Source of the DNA: Entomobacter blattae
GTDB lineage: Bacteria > Pseudomonadota > Alphaproteobacteria > Acetobacterales > Acetobacteraceae
Direction of reading: 5' to 3'
Assembly (NCBI RefSeq): GCF_014672835.1
Contig: NZ_CP060244.1
Coordinates: 316,001-380,000, forward strand
DNA length: 64,000 bases
Notes under the pieces: generated by a model
What the model saw: the letters and a program-made list of their open reading frames with translations, nothing else
Told to the model about the DNA's origin: nothing
The model's database searches: none
Position numbers and translations under genes: made by a program
Shown here: positions 1 to 9,731 of the stretch, piece by piece
Numbering within the stretch: the first letter of the stretch is position 1
How the letters are laid out: every line of letters starts with the position of its first letter

Positions 1-935
1 TGCCACTCATTTCTGCCATATTCATCAATCTGGACAAATTCTTCATCTGTTAACTCTATTTCAGCAGCTCTGGTATTACTCTCTAAATGCTGTGGATTAG
101 ACGTACCAGGAATAGGAATAATGGCTGGAGAGCGCCTTAATAACCATGCTAAAGATAACTGTCCCGGTGTAACTTTTTTACGCCTAGCCATTTCTACCAG
201 CACAGACTCCCTGCCATTCTCTCCTTCCAGAGACCCTGCTGCCAACGGCGCCCAGGGAATAAAACCAATACCGTTATCCTCGCAATATTGTAATACATCT
301 TCTGAGTGACGGTTGACGAGATTATAACGATTTTGCACGGTCGCCACCGTAAAATACTGGGAAGCCCGCTTGATCATCTCCACTGAGACTTCGGATAACC
401 CCCCATAAAGAATAAGCCCTTCAGCTTGTAAATCCCCCATCAGCTGGAACTGCGCCTCAGGCGGAACATCTATTCCCACCCGATGAAGTTGCCATAAGTC
501 AATACGCTCCACCTTAAGCCTGCGCAGGCTCATCAGCACGCATTGACGAAGATAGTCTGTATTACCAATAGGCCGCCAAATATTGGGGCCATGCCGGGTA
601 TGCCCCCCTTTGGTGGCAATAATCAGCCCTTTAGGATAGGGATATAATGTTTCTCGAATGAGCTCTTCGCTCACAAAAGGACCATAGCTATCGGCGGTAT
701 CAATAAAATTAATCCCCAGCTCTTGGGTCTTCCTTAAGGTTGCCTTTGCCTGCTCTATGTCGGGGGGATAGCCCCATATCCCCTTGCCTGTTATCCGCAT
801 AGCCCCAAAGCCTAGCCGGACAATATCCAGCTCCTCTCTCACACGGCTATCGGTGCGTAGGCGATAAGTGCCGGCTTTTGTTGCATCAGGAAGAGCTTCT
901 TTTTTGATATCACCCAATTTCTTATTCCAATCCAT
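1..935 (-). CDS. Aldo/keto reductase, C-terminus cut by window edge
   Basis: NAD(P)H-dependent oxidoreductase of the aldo/keto reductase superfamily, probably cytosolic; the substrate cannot be told. The frame is open from an ATG at 935 to the window edge, at least 311 codons, with an in-frame stop just upstream of that ATG. The expected catalytic tetrad is visible: Asp79 and Tyr84 in the DTADSYG motif, Lys109 in ATKGG, and His151 in LWQLHR. The C-terminal IPIPGTSNPQHLESN segment is the usual cofactor phosphate-binding region. It is the most upstream gene seen and is transcribed in the same direction as hrcA's strand but with no gene partner visible in the window. Confidence 0.9.
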   Translation of the reverse strand, partial: MDWNKKLGDIKKEALPDATKAGTYRLRTDSRVREELDIVRLGFGAMRITGKGIWGYPPDIEQAKATLRKTQELGINFIDTADSYGPFVSEELIRETLYPYPKGLIIATKGGHTRHGPNIWRPIGNTDYLRQCVLMSLRRLKVERIDLWQLHRVGIDVPPEAQFQLMGDLQAEGLILYGGLSEVSVEMIKRASQYFTVATVQNRYNLVNRHSEDVLQYCEDNGIGFIPWAPLAAGSLEGENGRESVLVEMARRKKVTPGQLSLAWLLRRSPAIIPIPGTSNPQHLESNTRAAEIELTDEEFVQIDEYGRNEW

Positions 936-1073
936 ATTCTGTCATACGTTAATTCTGGTATACACTAATCATTGATTAAAATTTATAGTGATTAAAATTT
1001 ATTCCCAATATTTTCTTCTTTATTAAAGAGATATTGGGATTTGTCTGAAATACCGCAACAAGCAACACGACCT

Positions 1074-2162
1074 TTATTCCAGAAACCGCCCTAGCAGACG
1101 GGCCGTATAGTCTACAACAGGGATAATACGACCATAATTGATGCGCGTAGGGCCAATCACGCCGATTGCCCCTACGATACGGTTTTGCTTATTGCGTGCA
1201 GGAGCAACAATGGTTGCCACACCTGAAACCCCAAACAAGCTACTTTCTGCCCCGATAAATATTCTAACCCCATCGGATTCCTCGACCAGATCCAAAAGTT
1301 GAAGCATAATTTCCTGTGTTTCTAAACGCTCAAACAAGAGCTGAATGGTCGAAAGCTTTTCCAGTTCGGTAATATCTGTCAGCAAGCTTCCTTGCCCTTT
1401 AATAAATAATGTGCCCCCTTTATCCCCATCGGCCCAGGTGGCCAGACCACTTTCCACAACATTCACCGCCAATTGATCAAGTTCTGTCTTGTTGGCTGCC
1501 ATTTCTTCTCCCACAAGCAAGCGTAACTCCGCCAAAGTCAGCCCTGAAAAGCGGGAGTTAAGGTAGTTACTGGCCTGTGCTAAGGCTGAAGGCGGAGAGC
1601 CTGCCGGAATTTCGATGACACGGTTCTCTACCTGCCCATCTGTATTGACCAAAACCACCAATGCCCTTTGTGCACTTAAGGGAATAAACTCAATATGTTT
1701 AATTGTTCCCTCTCCTTTAGGAGCAACAACCAACCCTGCTGCTGAAGACAGGCCAGCAAGCATGCCTGAAGCCTCAGAAAGCAAATCTTGTAAGGAACGC
1801 CCTTTACTGTTAAGGGCCTGGGCGATCAGCTTTTGCTCTTGCTCGCTCACCCCCCCTAATTGGAGCAACCCATCGACAAACAAACGCAGGCCTTTATCTG
1901 TGGGCAAACGCCCAGCCGAAACATGCGGGGCAAAAAGCAAGCCACTTTCTGTCAGCTCGGCCATAACATTACGAATAGTGGCAGGAGAAAGAGAAACGGA
2001 AAGCCGCTCGGAAAGGGTTCGAGAGCCAATCGGTCCCCCCGTTTCGAGATATTCTTCTACAATTTCGCGTAAAATAGCAGCAGACCTGGTATCCAGCCCC
2101 AAAGAGGATAAATACTGGCTTTTATTTTGTATCCACCCACCTCTCTCTTTTCTGTCCGACAT
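1074..2162 (-). CDS. hrcA: Heat-inducible transcription repressor HrcA
   Basis: Repressor of class I heat-shock genes (groESL, sometimes dnaK) that binds CIRCE operators. The protein is 362 aa from the ATG at 2162; a start 24 bases upstream is possible, but the sequence GGTGGAGAG sits at good spacing before 2162. The N-terminus has the winged-helix region with the segments TGGPIGSRTLSERL and LSPATIRNVMAEL, followed by the HVSAGRLPTDKGLRLFVD stretch typical of HrcA. The C-terminus carries the GAIGVIGPTRINYGRIIPVVDY signature. It diverges from rph, a common arrangement in Alphaproteobacteria. No CIRCE element (TTAGCACTC-N9-GAGTGCTAA) is seen in the shared upstream region. Confidence 0.97.
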   Translation of the reverse strand: MSDRKERGGWIQNKSQYLSSLGLDTRSAAILREIVEEYLETGGPIGSRTLSERLSVSLSPATIRNVMAELTESGLLFAPHVSAGRLPTDKGLRLFVDGLLQLGGVSEQEQKLIAQALNSKGRSLQDLLSEASGMLAGLSSAAGLVVAPKGEGTIKHIEFIPLSAQRALVVLVNTDGQVENRVIEIPAGSPPSALAQASNYLNSRFSGLTLAELRLLVGEEMAANKTELDQLAVNVVESGLATWADGDKGGTLFIKGQGSLLTDITELEKLSTIQLLFERLETQEIMLQLLDLVEESDGVRIFIGAESSLFGVSGVATIVAPARNKQNRIVGAIGVIGPTRINYGRIIPVVDYTARLLGRFLE

Positions 2163-2506
2163 ATGCTCTCCACCTTGCCCAATCACGTCGTGTTTTGCCC
2201 TTTATAAAATGGGCATCTCTTTACAGGTTATTTTTCCGGAATAAAAAAGGGCGTTACTTTAATCCCTTTGCATAACAATCTCTCTGCATAACCCTTTTTC
2301 TGTATATCACTTCAATGTAAGTTCATCCCACTCAATGTAAGCTTACCCAACCAGTTTTAAATATTCCCTATCTCTATAAAATTGACAATCAATAAACCCT
2401 TTTTTCAGCCAAAGCGGCCCACTCCCTTATAATTTCCCTTTGCTTTCACTTTTTTGTTGGCTTATGTGTATTACGGTTTTCTACACTAACATATAAAGGG
2501 TTTATA
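2163..2506. promoter_or_regulatory. hrcA-rph divergent promoter region
   Basis: This non-coding stretch must hold the divergent promoters of hrcA and rph. Visible are a 10-bp direct repeat (tcaatgtaag) at 2312-2321 and 2332-2341, exactly 20 bp apart, and an isolated TTGACA at 2382-2387. That hexamer has no convincing -10 box at normal spacing. No CIRCE element is present. The direct repeat could be a regulator site, but nothing else supports that. Confidence 0.4.
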
Positions 2507-3244
2507 ATGCGTTTTTCTGGCCGCGCGCGCAATGCACTCCGTCCTGTTTCCATTGAACCGGGCTTTGCCCACCATGCAGAAGGCTCTGTTTTAATCCGCA
2601 TGGGAAACACTGAAGTCATTTGTGCTGCTACAGTAGAAAACAAGGTGCCCCCTTTTTTGCGTAATCAGGGCCTAGGGTGGGTTACCGCTGAATATGGCAT
2701 GCTCCCCCGATCTACCCATACGCGCACCAACCGCGAAGCGGCCAAGGGCAAGCAATCTGGCCGAACCCAGGAAATACAACGCCTTATCGGCCGCTCCCTC
2801 AGGGCTGTTGTTAATCGTAAGCTGATGGGAGAGATGACCATAACGCTGGATTGTGATGTTATTAATGCTGATGGAGGTACCCGTTGCGCCTCTATCACCG
2901 GGGCGTGGGTGGCTTTACATTTGGCTTTTGATTCCCTTCTCCAGAAAAAAGCCCTACAACACCATCCCATAACAGGGCAAATTGCTGCTGTTTCTTGTGG
3001 GCTAGACACTCACGGACCACTGCTCGACTTAGACTATCAAGAAGATAGCTCAGCTGCCACAGACGCCAATTTTATTCTTACAGCGGATAACAGAATTGTC
3101 GAAATCCAGATGACTGCCGAAGAAAAACCCTTTAGCAGCACAGAAATGCACTCTCTCCTTGCACTGGCCCAAGAAGGCACACAAAGTCTTTTCACCTACC
3201 AGAACAAAGCTTTGCACGCAGAAAAATCCCGTAAGACAGCCTAA
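2507..3244 (+). CDS. rph: Ribonuclease PH
   Basis: Phosphorolytic 3'-5' exoribonuclease that trims tRNA 3' ends. At 245 aa it has the normal family length. The N-terminal motif RPVSIEPGF, the phosphate and RNA-binding segment RSTHTRTNREA, and the acidic catalytic motif DCDVINADGGTR are all intact. It is followed 55 bases later by rdgB on the same strand, forming the usual rph-rdgB pair. The start ATG at 2507 immediately precedes the conserved RFSGR sequence. Confidence 0.97.
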   Translation: MRFSGRARNALRPVSIEPGFAHHAEGSVLIRMGNTEVICAATVENKVPPFLRNQGLGWVTAEYGMLPRSTHTRTNREAAKGKQSGRTQEIQRLIGRSLRAVVNRKLMGEMTITLDCDVINADGGTRCASITGAWVALHLAFDSLLQKKALQHHPITGQIAAVSCGLDTHGPLLDLDYQEDSSAATDANFILTADNRIVEIQMTAEEKPFSSTEMHSLLALAQEGTQSLFTYQNKALHAEKSRKTA

Positions 3245-3299
3245 CACCCCACTCACTGTACCCGTTTCTGCTTTTTAACTCCTAGAATGGCTTTATCCT

Positions 3300-3914
3300 A
3301 TGCTTAGCTCGTACCAGCGCCTAACACGGGGAGAAACCCTTGTTCTTGCCAGTCACAACAAGGGAAAACTACAAGAATTTAATAGCCTTCTCTCCCCTTA
3401 TGAAATCACCGTTGTTTCCGCAGGCTCCCTTAATCTAGCAGAGCCTGATGAAACAGAAACAACATTTGCCGGCAACGCTTTGCTTAAAGCCCACCATGCA
3501 GCCCAAGCCACAAATCTGCCGGCCTTGGCCGATGATTCTGGCTTTTGTGTTGCAGAACTTGATGGACAACCGGGCATTTATTCAGCCCGATGGGCTGGCC
3601 CCAACAAAGATTTTTCCTTTGCCATGCATCGTATCCACACGCTTTTAAAAGGAAAGGAAAAGAGCCGGGCCTGGTTTTCTTGCGTATTATGCCTCTATTG
3701 GCCCCAAGGCCCCGCCTATAGTTTTGAGGGCCAGGTTAATGGCACTTTTGTGTGGCCACCCCGTGGGGATAAGGGCCATGGATACGATCCCGTCTTTCAG
3801 CCAGAGGGATATGACAAAACATTCGCAGAAATGCCTGAAGCGGAAAAAAATGCCCTTAGCCACCGCTTTCTTGCTTTTGCCCAACTCCGTAAACATAGTC
3901 TCCCACTCCTCTAA
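3300..3914 (+). CDS. rdgB: XTP/dITP diphosphatase (RdgB/HAM1)
   Basis: Nucleotide-pool sanitising pyrophosphatase that removes ITP, dITP and XTP. The 204-aa protein begins the family fold with LVLASHNKGKLQEF (the SHNxxK motif) and contains ALADDSGFCV, the conserved metal-binding DDSG. It also has GQPGIYSARWAG and the C-terminal GHGYDPVF and FAEM segments of the HAM1 family. It lies downstream of rph with probable co-transcription. The start is at 3300; no strong ribosome-binding site is visible before it. Confidence 0.96.
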   Translation: MLSSYQRLTRGETLVLASHNKGKLQEFNSLLSPYEITVVSAGSLNLAEPDETETTFAGNALLKAHHAAQATNLPALADDSGFCVAELDGQPGIYSARWAGPNKDFSFAMHRIHTLLKGKEKSRAWFSCVLCLYWPQGPAYSFEGQVNGTFVWPPRGDKGHGYDPVFQPEGYDKTFAEMPEAEKNALSHRFLAFAQLRKHSLPLL

Positions 3915-4216
3915 CAAGCTTTCATGCCTCTTGTCATAATAGGCATTAACATCGCGCGAGAAGGGCCTAATACTCAGCCTTAATGACCTCTAAGGAGCGT
4001 TCTTTAAGGTTGTTCTCTCCAAGAAACCTTCCCACTTGATAGGGCAACGAACAGACACGCACTCTTTAAGAGAAAGCCGCTATATTTTGCTGCCTCCCTT
4101 TCATAAGAAGAGAGAATAGCCACCTTCTGCTAGCCCCTCTCGTAAAACTCTCTTTTATTAAGAGAAACATACAGCTCTATGGCTGCCCTAATACCCCCCT
4201 CCCTTAAGATAGGGTG
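3915..4216. other. Convergent intergenic region, rdgB / hpnN
   Basis: About 300 bases between the convergent rdgB and hpnN genes. The only structure seen is a short dyad near 4150-4168 (TCTCTT ... AAGAGA), too weak to call a terminator with confidence. No coding sequence is supported. Confidence 0.4.
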
Positions 4217-6814
4217 TTATTCATCAATATTGGGGCGATTAGGCATAAAAGCAGGAAGAAATATTAAAGAGGCAACCAACGTACAAGCAAGGGATAATAA
4301 CAACATACGCCCCATACTTGCCGTGCCAGGATGATGGGACGCTGCCAACGACCCAAATGCCGACCCTGTTGTTAAAGCCGAAAACAAAACGGCCCGTGCG
4401 GTTGGAGAAGAAAGGGGGTTCTTAATGGCTCGTCCCCAGTTCATGGCAAAATAAATATTAAAGGAAACCCCAACCCCTAATAGCAGAGGAAGGGCAATAA
4501 TATTGGCAAAATTTAAAATCTCCGGAAGAACCACTATCATAATTACCGTCATCAATCCTGAAAGAATTAAAGGAGCCAGAACCAAGGTAATAATCTTAAT
4601 ATCCCTTAACCCTACAATCAGAATAAAGGTAATAACGACAAGAGCAGAGGCAGCAGCCACCTTAAAGGAGGAGATAATGGTTTCAGCACTTTCAAAGACA
4701 TCTATGGCAGAACCAGAAACTTGCGGTGTGACAGTATAGACCTCTTTAACAAATTTTCTAAGCTCACTGTTATCTTGCATATTGCCCTTGGGATGAATTT
4801 CAAACCTGAGACGCCCATCGGGAGCGACATAATCCCTTCGAATAATTTCAGGAATATCTTTAACGGTTACTTCCTTATTGACTGAAAGCATCAACCGTAG
4901 ACGATCCAATTGCAGGGGCAAGAAGCGGGTTAAACCATTATTCACAGCCAGAACATCCTCATCTGGCTCCTTTGTAAGCTTAACAAGAGCCTTATAGATG
5001 CTCCTAAGTGGGTCATCACCGTTAAGCTTATCCATTATACCGGCCAAATCAGCTGCTGTTTTGGCAGCGGCCTGCCGAATGTCCTCTGCCGTAGATATTG
5101 GCTTTGGAGTGCCAACAACCAAGGTGGGAAACAAGATATCTCTTGCCGAGGCCAGAATAGGCAATTTTTCATTCTGCTTTTCGGGGACAAAAGAGTAAAG
5201 CCAAATCACATCCCCAACGGTTGGTAAAGCAGAAAGGCTTTTTTGAAGTGCATACCCTTCTTCTACAGAGTTCACCATCATTTCAGCATTATAGGGCGAG
5301 GTATGAGGATCTTGAACCAATAAGGAAAGGGCCTGCATCCCTTCTGAATTGGGGTTCTTAGTATGAAGTGGGTCTGAATCAAACAACATATGCGGGGTCA
5401 GCACAATGCCTAAACAAGCTACCCCTGCAAAGACGGCCAAAATATACTTTCGATGGGTTCTAATGGCCTTATCAACCGGCATCATAAACAAAAAGCCTGT
5501 TTCTGGCGTTTCTACCGGCGGTTTAAATACACTTAATGCTGCGGGCAATAGGGTTAATGTGCAGAAAAAAGCAATCAACATCCCTACCCCAGCAATAACC
5601 CCCAGCTGGGCTACGCCAACAAAAGAGGTGGGGATAAATGCCATAAAGCCAGCAGATGTTGCCAAAGAGGCAATAAAAATCTGAGGCCCTGTTTCCTTAG
5701 CTGTTTTGCCCAAGGCGACATGCAAGCCCTGACGGCCTGAATAGCTGACTTTTTGTGCACGGAAACGAACAGAAAACTGAATGGCAAAATCAACGGCAAT
5801 CCCAATATATAAAATCGCAAAAGCCACAGAGATAAGGTTCAGTGTTCCTTCCCAAATGGCAGCAAACCCCGTGGTAAAGAGCAGCCCCATGACAAGCGAG
5901 AACAAAATGGGCAGAATAACCCGCCAGGTTTTTACGGCAAGAAATAACCATAGGGAAACGAGACCAAAAGACACCAAAAGACCAGAAACCATGCCTTGGG
6001 CTACGGTTGAAAATTCTTCATCATTAATTTGGACTTGACCGGTTATGTGGATTTTGGCCTGTCCTGATTTGACAAAGGGAAGCTCTGCAATAATCTTTTT
6101 CATCTGGCTGGTGGCTTTTTCTCCCGGGACCAGAGAAGAAAAATCCAGCACTGGCTGGATAACAATAAACTGATAGCGCCCCTTCAGCTCAATAAGCTCC
6201 CCCGCCAACAAGTTCTCCCATGAGAGGTACTCATGTTTCCCATCGGCATCATCGTTAATCACTTTTGCAAAACGCTTTAACGGCTCCTTGAACGAGGAAA
6301 GATCGGCCTGGTTTTCCTTTACGCCTTGGGCAATGAGGGAAATCGCCTGAAATAACCCCCTTGCTGAAGGGTCAGCTGCCATACTGCCCAAAAATGGCTG
6401 GGCCTGAATGGTGGTATCCATCAATGCGTCCAAAGCCTTTGGCTCTAAAAAGAGCAAGCCATTCTTTTCCAGATAGGGGTCATCTCCTGGTAAAAGAACA
6501 GATTTGAAATTTTGATGATCCTGGGTGAGTTTCTCCGCCAGCTCCTGGGCGGTAAGATCCGTTATTTCAGGAATATCTCCCTGCACAATAGCAACAAGAA
6601 GATTCTCTTTTTGAGGAAAATTTTTAGCCAGTTGGTTTGAGCGCTCCCTCCAGGGGAGGGAGGAAGAAAACATTATACTGGTATCAGTTGTAACCCCAAG
6701 CCAAAATTTTGTAGCCCAGATAGCACCCCCTGCAAGAAAAAGTGTTAACACCAGTACTAGCCAGGCGTAGCGAGAACATAGCAAAACAATTTTTTCCATA
6801 CAGTGTGCGAGCAT
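4217..6814 (-). CDS. hpnN: Hopanoid-associated RND transporter HpnN
   Basis: Inner-membrane MMPL/RND-family exporter of 865 aa, the usual size of HpnN, which in other hopanoid producers moves hopanoids toward the outer membrane. There is an N-terminal membrane helix (residues about 15-35), a large periplasmic loop to about 270, then a cluster of helices including the IGIAVDFAIQFSVRFR and LGVIAGVGMLIAFF stretches. A second loop and a second helix cluster near the C-terminus follow, with MTVIMIVVLPEIL and LLLGVGVSFNIYFAM. This is the duplicated RND architecture. The HpnL-like gene lies 142 bases upstream on the same strand, which supports the hopanoid assignment. Confidence 0.88.
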   Translation of the reverse strand: MLAHCMEKIVLLCSRYAWLVLVLTLFLAGGAIWATKFWLGVTTDTSIMFSSSLPWRERSNQLAKNFPQKENLLVAIVQGDIPEITDLTAQELAEKLTQDHQNFKSVLLPGDDPYLEKNGLLFLEPKALDALMDTTIQAQPFLGSMAADPSARGLFQAISLIAQGVKENQADLSSFKEPLKRFAKVINDDADGKHEYLSWENLLAGELIELKGRYQFIVIQPVLDFSSLVPGEKATSQMKKIIAELPFVKSGQAKIHITGQVQINDEEFSTVAQGMVSGLLVSFGLVSLWLFLAVKTWRVILPILFSLVMGLLFTTGFAAIWEGTLNLISVAFAILYIGIAVDFAIQFSVRFRAQKVSYSGRQGLHVALGKTAKETGPQIFIASLATSAGFMAFIPTSFVGVAQLGVIAGVGMLIAFFCTLTLLPAALSVFKPPVETPETGFLFMMPVDKAIRTHRKYILAVFAGVACLGIVLTPHMLFDSDPLHTKNPNSEGMQALSLLVQDPHTSPYNAEMMVNSVEEGYALQKSLSALPTVGDVIWLYSFVPEKQNEKLPILASARDILFPTLVVGTPKPISTAEDIRQAAAKTAADLAGIMDKLNGDDPLRSIYKALVKLTKEPDEDVLAVNNGLTRFLPLQLDRLRLMLSVNKEVTVKDIPEIIRRDYVAPDGRLRFEIHPKGNMQDNSELRKFVKEVYTVTPQVSGSAIDVFESAETIISSFKVAAASALVVITFILIVGLRDIKIITLVLAPLILSGLMTVIMIVVLPEILNFANIIALPLLLGVGVSFNIYFAMNWGRAIKNPLSSPTARAVLFSALTTGSAFGSLAASHHPGTASMGRMLLLSLACTLVASLIFLPAFMPNRPNIDE

Positions 6815-6956
6815 CTGTACCCCAACCTCTTCTTAGCAGAAGAACCTACACCCTTCTGTTTATTATTTTAATAATTTCGTATTCTACTTCTGTCTGTTTA
6901 TTCTGTTTATGTCTCATAGAAAACTAAAATAACACCAGTATTCACAGGCAAACGCT

Positions 6957-8003
6957 TCAAACCTTATCATCTGCATCATTTTTACTACATACCCCCTCAT
7001 AAGTTTTTGTAGCCATTAACGGGGTAAGCTCCAATGGAGCTAGAGCCTTATGTTTGCTTTCCACCCACTGCCATAACAAGAGAGAAGGAACACCCCATCC
7101 TATTTCTCTTATACGCTTTAACAGGGAAAGAGTTATTCCTTCCTGCGGAGAAAGGCCAAAAACACCCCCCACAAAAACAAGACCCCATTCAGAAACCCCT
7201 AACCCCCCTGGAACCACAAAACCCGCAGATTTAACAACCTGCCCCACACTTTCAATAATAAAACATGCCAGTAAAGGTTTTGGCACCCCCATATAATACA
7301 GAATAATATAGACTTCGCCTGTGCCGAGGGCCCACCCTAAAAACTGGGCCATCAAAGCAAGAAAAACGTTTTTCTTGCGGTGATAAATCTGACGAATATT
7401 TTTATCAAGACCGCGCAGTTCCTCGGCCTTACTCCATCCATGCTGATGAGCTAAGCGAATCATCAGCTTTTCTACTAGAGAAATCCCGCCCAGATATTGA
7501 ACCCCCACAAAAAAGCATATGCCCGCCAGTAAAAGCCCTATCCCATCAATAATCTGCCCTGTATGAGAGACATCCTTTACTGAAAGCACAAGAAGGGATA
7601 CGCCCATAACAATAAAAATAACCTGAGAAGCCAACTCCATCGTCAGGTCTGTTATGACAGTCGCTGTGGCTTGGCTAAAAGATAAACCCCGATAGGCAAC
7701 CATTCGTGTGCCGATAATATCACCCCCAATCTGGGCAACGGGGAGGAGATCATTTATCCCTTCACGAATACTTCGTATTAGAAAAAAATATCGAAAAGAA
7801 AGGTGATGATTAAAAGTCGTACCAATTTTTTTCCATGCCCAGGCGGTACAAGCCAGCTGGGTAGCATGGAACCCTACAATAGGAATAATCCCCCAGCTTA
7901 CACTGAAAATAAGAGAGAGAATGGCATAAAACCCAAACTGCCACACCATCAACACTGTAAGGCTAATACCAAATAAGCCAGCCAAAAAGGTTATGTATTT
8001 CAT
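6957..8003 (-). CDS. hpnL: HpnL-like lysylphosphatidylglycerol-synthase-type membrane protein
   Basis: Polytopic inner-membrane protein of 348 aa resembling the flippase-like transmembrane domain of lysylphosphatidylglycerol synthetases; the HpnL family in hopanoid clusters has this architecture. Repeated hydrophobic helices are visible, and the C-terminal segment SAGFVVPGGLGVSEWG is typical of the superfamily. It precedes hpnN on the same strand, and that neighbour is the main reason for choosing hpnL over a generic name. It could instead be another member of the YbhN/UPF0104 group. Confidence 0.65.
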   Translation of the reverse strand: MKYITFLAGLFGISLTVLMVWQFGFYAILSLIFSVSWGIIPIVGFHATQLACTAWAWKKIGTTFNHHLSFRYFFLIRSIREGINDLLPVAQIGGDIIGTRMVAYRGLSFSQATATVITDLTMELASQVIFIVMGVSLLVLSVKDVSHTGQIIDGIGLLLAGICFFVGVQYLGGISLVEKLMIRLAHQHGWSKAEELRGLDKNIRQIYHRKKNVFLALMAQFLGWALGTGEVYIILYYMGVPKPLLACFIIESVGQVVKSAGFVVPGGLGVSEWGLVFVGGVFGLSPQEGITLSLLKRIREIGWGVPSLLLWQWVESKHKALAPLELTPLMATKTYEGVCSKNDADDKV

Positions 8004-8305
8004 ATTTTCTTTAACTTAATTTCTACTTATTTGACTTAGATAGAAGGACCTGTCGGGATTTCTTATACCTTCGCTCGATCCATAAAACACGTTTTATAAT
8101 CTCTATAGCGTGTGAGTAAATATCTCACGCTCTTGCCATCTTTTATTTTCTACATAATTCAGATGGAAATCGTGCGATAGGACAATTTTTTAAAGAAAAA
8201 TCCTCTCATAGAAAAGTTACAATCTTCTCCTTGCAATTTTCTTCTGAAAGTTACACATTATAAACGCATAATATGAATAGACTGATTATGCTTTTCTTGA
8301 AAAAC

Positions 8306-8489
8306 GTTCTCAGGGCAGGGTGAAAATCCCTACCGGCGGTAAGGGTTTATAAAACCTAAGCCCGCGAGCGCTTTTAAGTTCTTCCTTAAGGGCATTTGCC
8401 TTGGTTGAGTTTAACTTGGTTGAGTTTAAAAGGTCTGCAGATCTGGTGAAACTCCAGAGCCGACGGTTACAGTCCGGATGAAAGAGAAC
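8306..8489 (+). ncRNA. FMN riboswitch (RFN element)
   Basis: Leader of the riboflavin operon. The closing P1 stem is GTTCTC (8306-8311) with GAGAAC (8484-8489). The conserved core AGGGTGAAAATCCC and TACCGGCGGT follows P1, and the 3' core CCGACGGTTACAGTCCGGATGAAAG precedes the closing strand. FMN binding is expected to turn the operon down. An oddity is a 15-bp tandem duplication (TTGGTTGAGTTTAA-C/A, 8401-8430) inside the variable arm. Downstream, a GGCAG...CTGCC hairpin near 8540-8556 may belong to the expression platform, but no clear U-tract terminator is seen. The 300 bases between this element and the divergent hpnL gene hold nothing recognisable. Confidence 0.96.
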
Positions 8490-8627
8490 ACGAAAAAGAT
8501 CTTGCAATACCCTCCTTGATTTAAGGGAGTGGTAAGAAAGGCAGTGTGAAGCTGCCGTTGCTTGGCTTTAGAGCTGTTGCTGGTCTGAGGTGCGTTTTTC
8601 TTCCTTATTTCGTTAGGTTAGAATTTC

Positions 8628-9719
8628 GTGCAGGCCTTTATTAACTCTATAATCCCACCCTTAGCCAAAGAGGAAAACCCTCAGTCTTTCTTCCCGGAAG
8701 CTATTCATCAAGGGTTCTTGCAGGCCCTGGCCGAGGCATTCGCTTATTGTGGAGCTACTGCACCCAACCCCCCTGTCGGATGTGCCATCCTGAATCAAAA
8801 GGGTGAAGTGCTCACCGTTGCAGCCCATCATCGAGCAGGCACCCTCCATGCAGAAGCCCTAGCTTTAAAACAATGTCGGGAAAAAGGCCTTCTTGAGCAG
8901 GCCCATACCGCAATTGTCACCCTAGAGCCCTGTAACCATACTGGCCGTACCCCGCCCTGTACAGAAGCCCTTATCAAGAGCCCCATCCGTACGGTTTGGG
9001 TCGGCTTGCCAGACCCAAACCCGCAAGCCAGCGGAGGGCTTGCCCGCTTACAAGCGGCGGGCTTTTCTACTTTCCTTCTCCCCGAAATCCAGAATCCTCA
9101 GGCACAGGCAATGGCCAGGTTTTGCCAAAGCCTGCTGGCCCCTTTTAGTAGAACGATAACCTTGGAAACCCCCTGGATAACGGTAAAACAAGCTCTCACT
9201 CCCCAAGGCTCTATGGTACCCCCGCACGGGCAGAAAACTTTTACTTCTGCTGCCTCCTTAAAGCTCGCCCATCAACTTCGCCGCGCAACAGATGCCATTA
9301 TAACCGGTTTGAACACCTTTCTAATCGATACCCCTTCTCTGACTGTTCGCCATATTCCCGATCATTCAGGCCGGGCTCCCCGTTTATTAGTGATCTGCAG
9401 CCGCAAGCCTGCTCTCCCTCAACCCGTTATCATAACGGCAGAACAAAACGGATTCATTGTTGAGCAGTGCCAAGACCTTTCTAATCTGACCGCCCTTTTA
9501 AAGAAACATCATGTTCTATGGGCCATGGTGGAGGGAGGCCCTGCTCTTTTAAAAGCCCTAGATGAGCAGAAACTCTGGCAAGATTGGCTCACCATCCAAT
9601 CCCATCCCGATGCCCCTGACACCCTTCATCCCCAGACAGCACCTTGGCTAGACTCTCCTATTACACCCCTTACGTTATTTCTGGCCCAAACTAAAACAGG
9701 CCATTCCTTTTCCTTATAA
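8628..9719 (+). CDS. ribD: Bifunctional riboflavin deaminase/reductase RibD
   Basis: Carries out steps 2 and 3 of riboflavin synthesis: deamination of the pyrimidine from GTP cyclohydrolase II, then ribosyl reduction. The protein is 363 aa from a GTG start at 8628. The N-terminal deaminase domain has the zinc ligands HAEAL and PCNHTGRTPPC. The C-terminal reductase domain includes the TGLNTFLIDTPSLTVR substrate motif and the MVEGGPALL nucleotide-binding motif. It is the first gene after the FMN riboswitch and 12 bases before ribE. The ribosome-binding site is weak, so a slightly different start is possible. Confidence 0.95.
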   Translation: MQAFINSIIPPLAKEENPQSFFPEAIHQGFLQALAEAFAYCGATAPNPPVGCAILNQKGEVLTVAAHHRAGTLHAEALALKQCREKGLLEQAHTAIVTLEPCNHTGRTPPCTEALIKSPIRTVWVGLPDPNPQASGGLARLQAAGFSTFLLPEIQNPQAQAMARFCQSLLAPFSRTITLETPWITVKQALTPQGSMVPPHGQKTFTSAASLKLAHQLRRATDAIITGLNTFLIDTPSLTVRHIPDHSGRAPRLLVICSRKPALPQPVIITAEQNGFIVEQCQDLSNLTALLKKHHVLWAMVEGGPALLKALDEQKLWQDWLTIQSHPDAPDTLHPQTAPWLDSPITPLTLFLAQTKTGHSFSL

Positions 9720-9731
9720 TTAGGTTTTTAT

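Noticed and set aside
1615..2244. 209-codon frame antisense to hrcA
   Set aside because: Shadow of hrcA; no family features and no separate promoter or ribosome-binding site.
2382..2387. TTGACA hexamer as a -35 box for rph
   Set aside because: No acceptable -10 box at 16-18 bases; TATAAT at 2428-2433 is 40 bases away.
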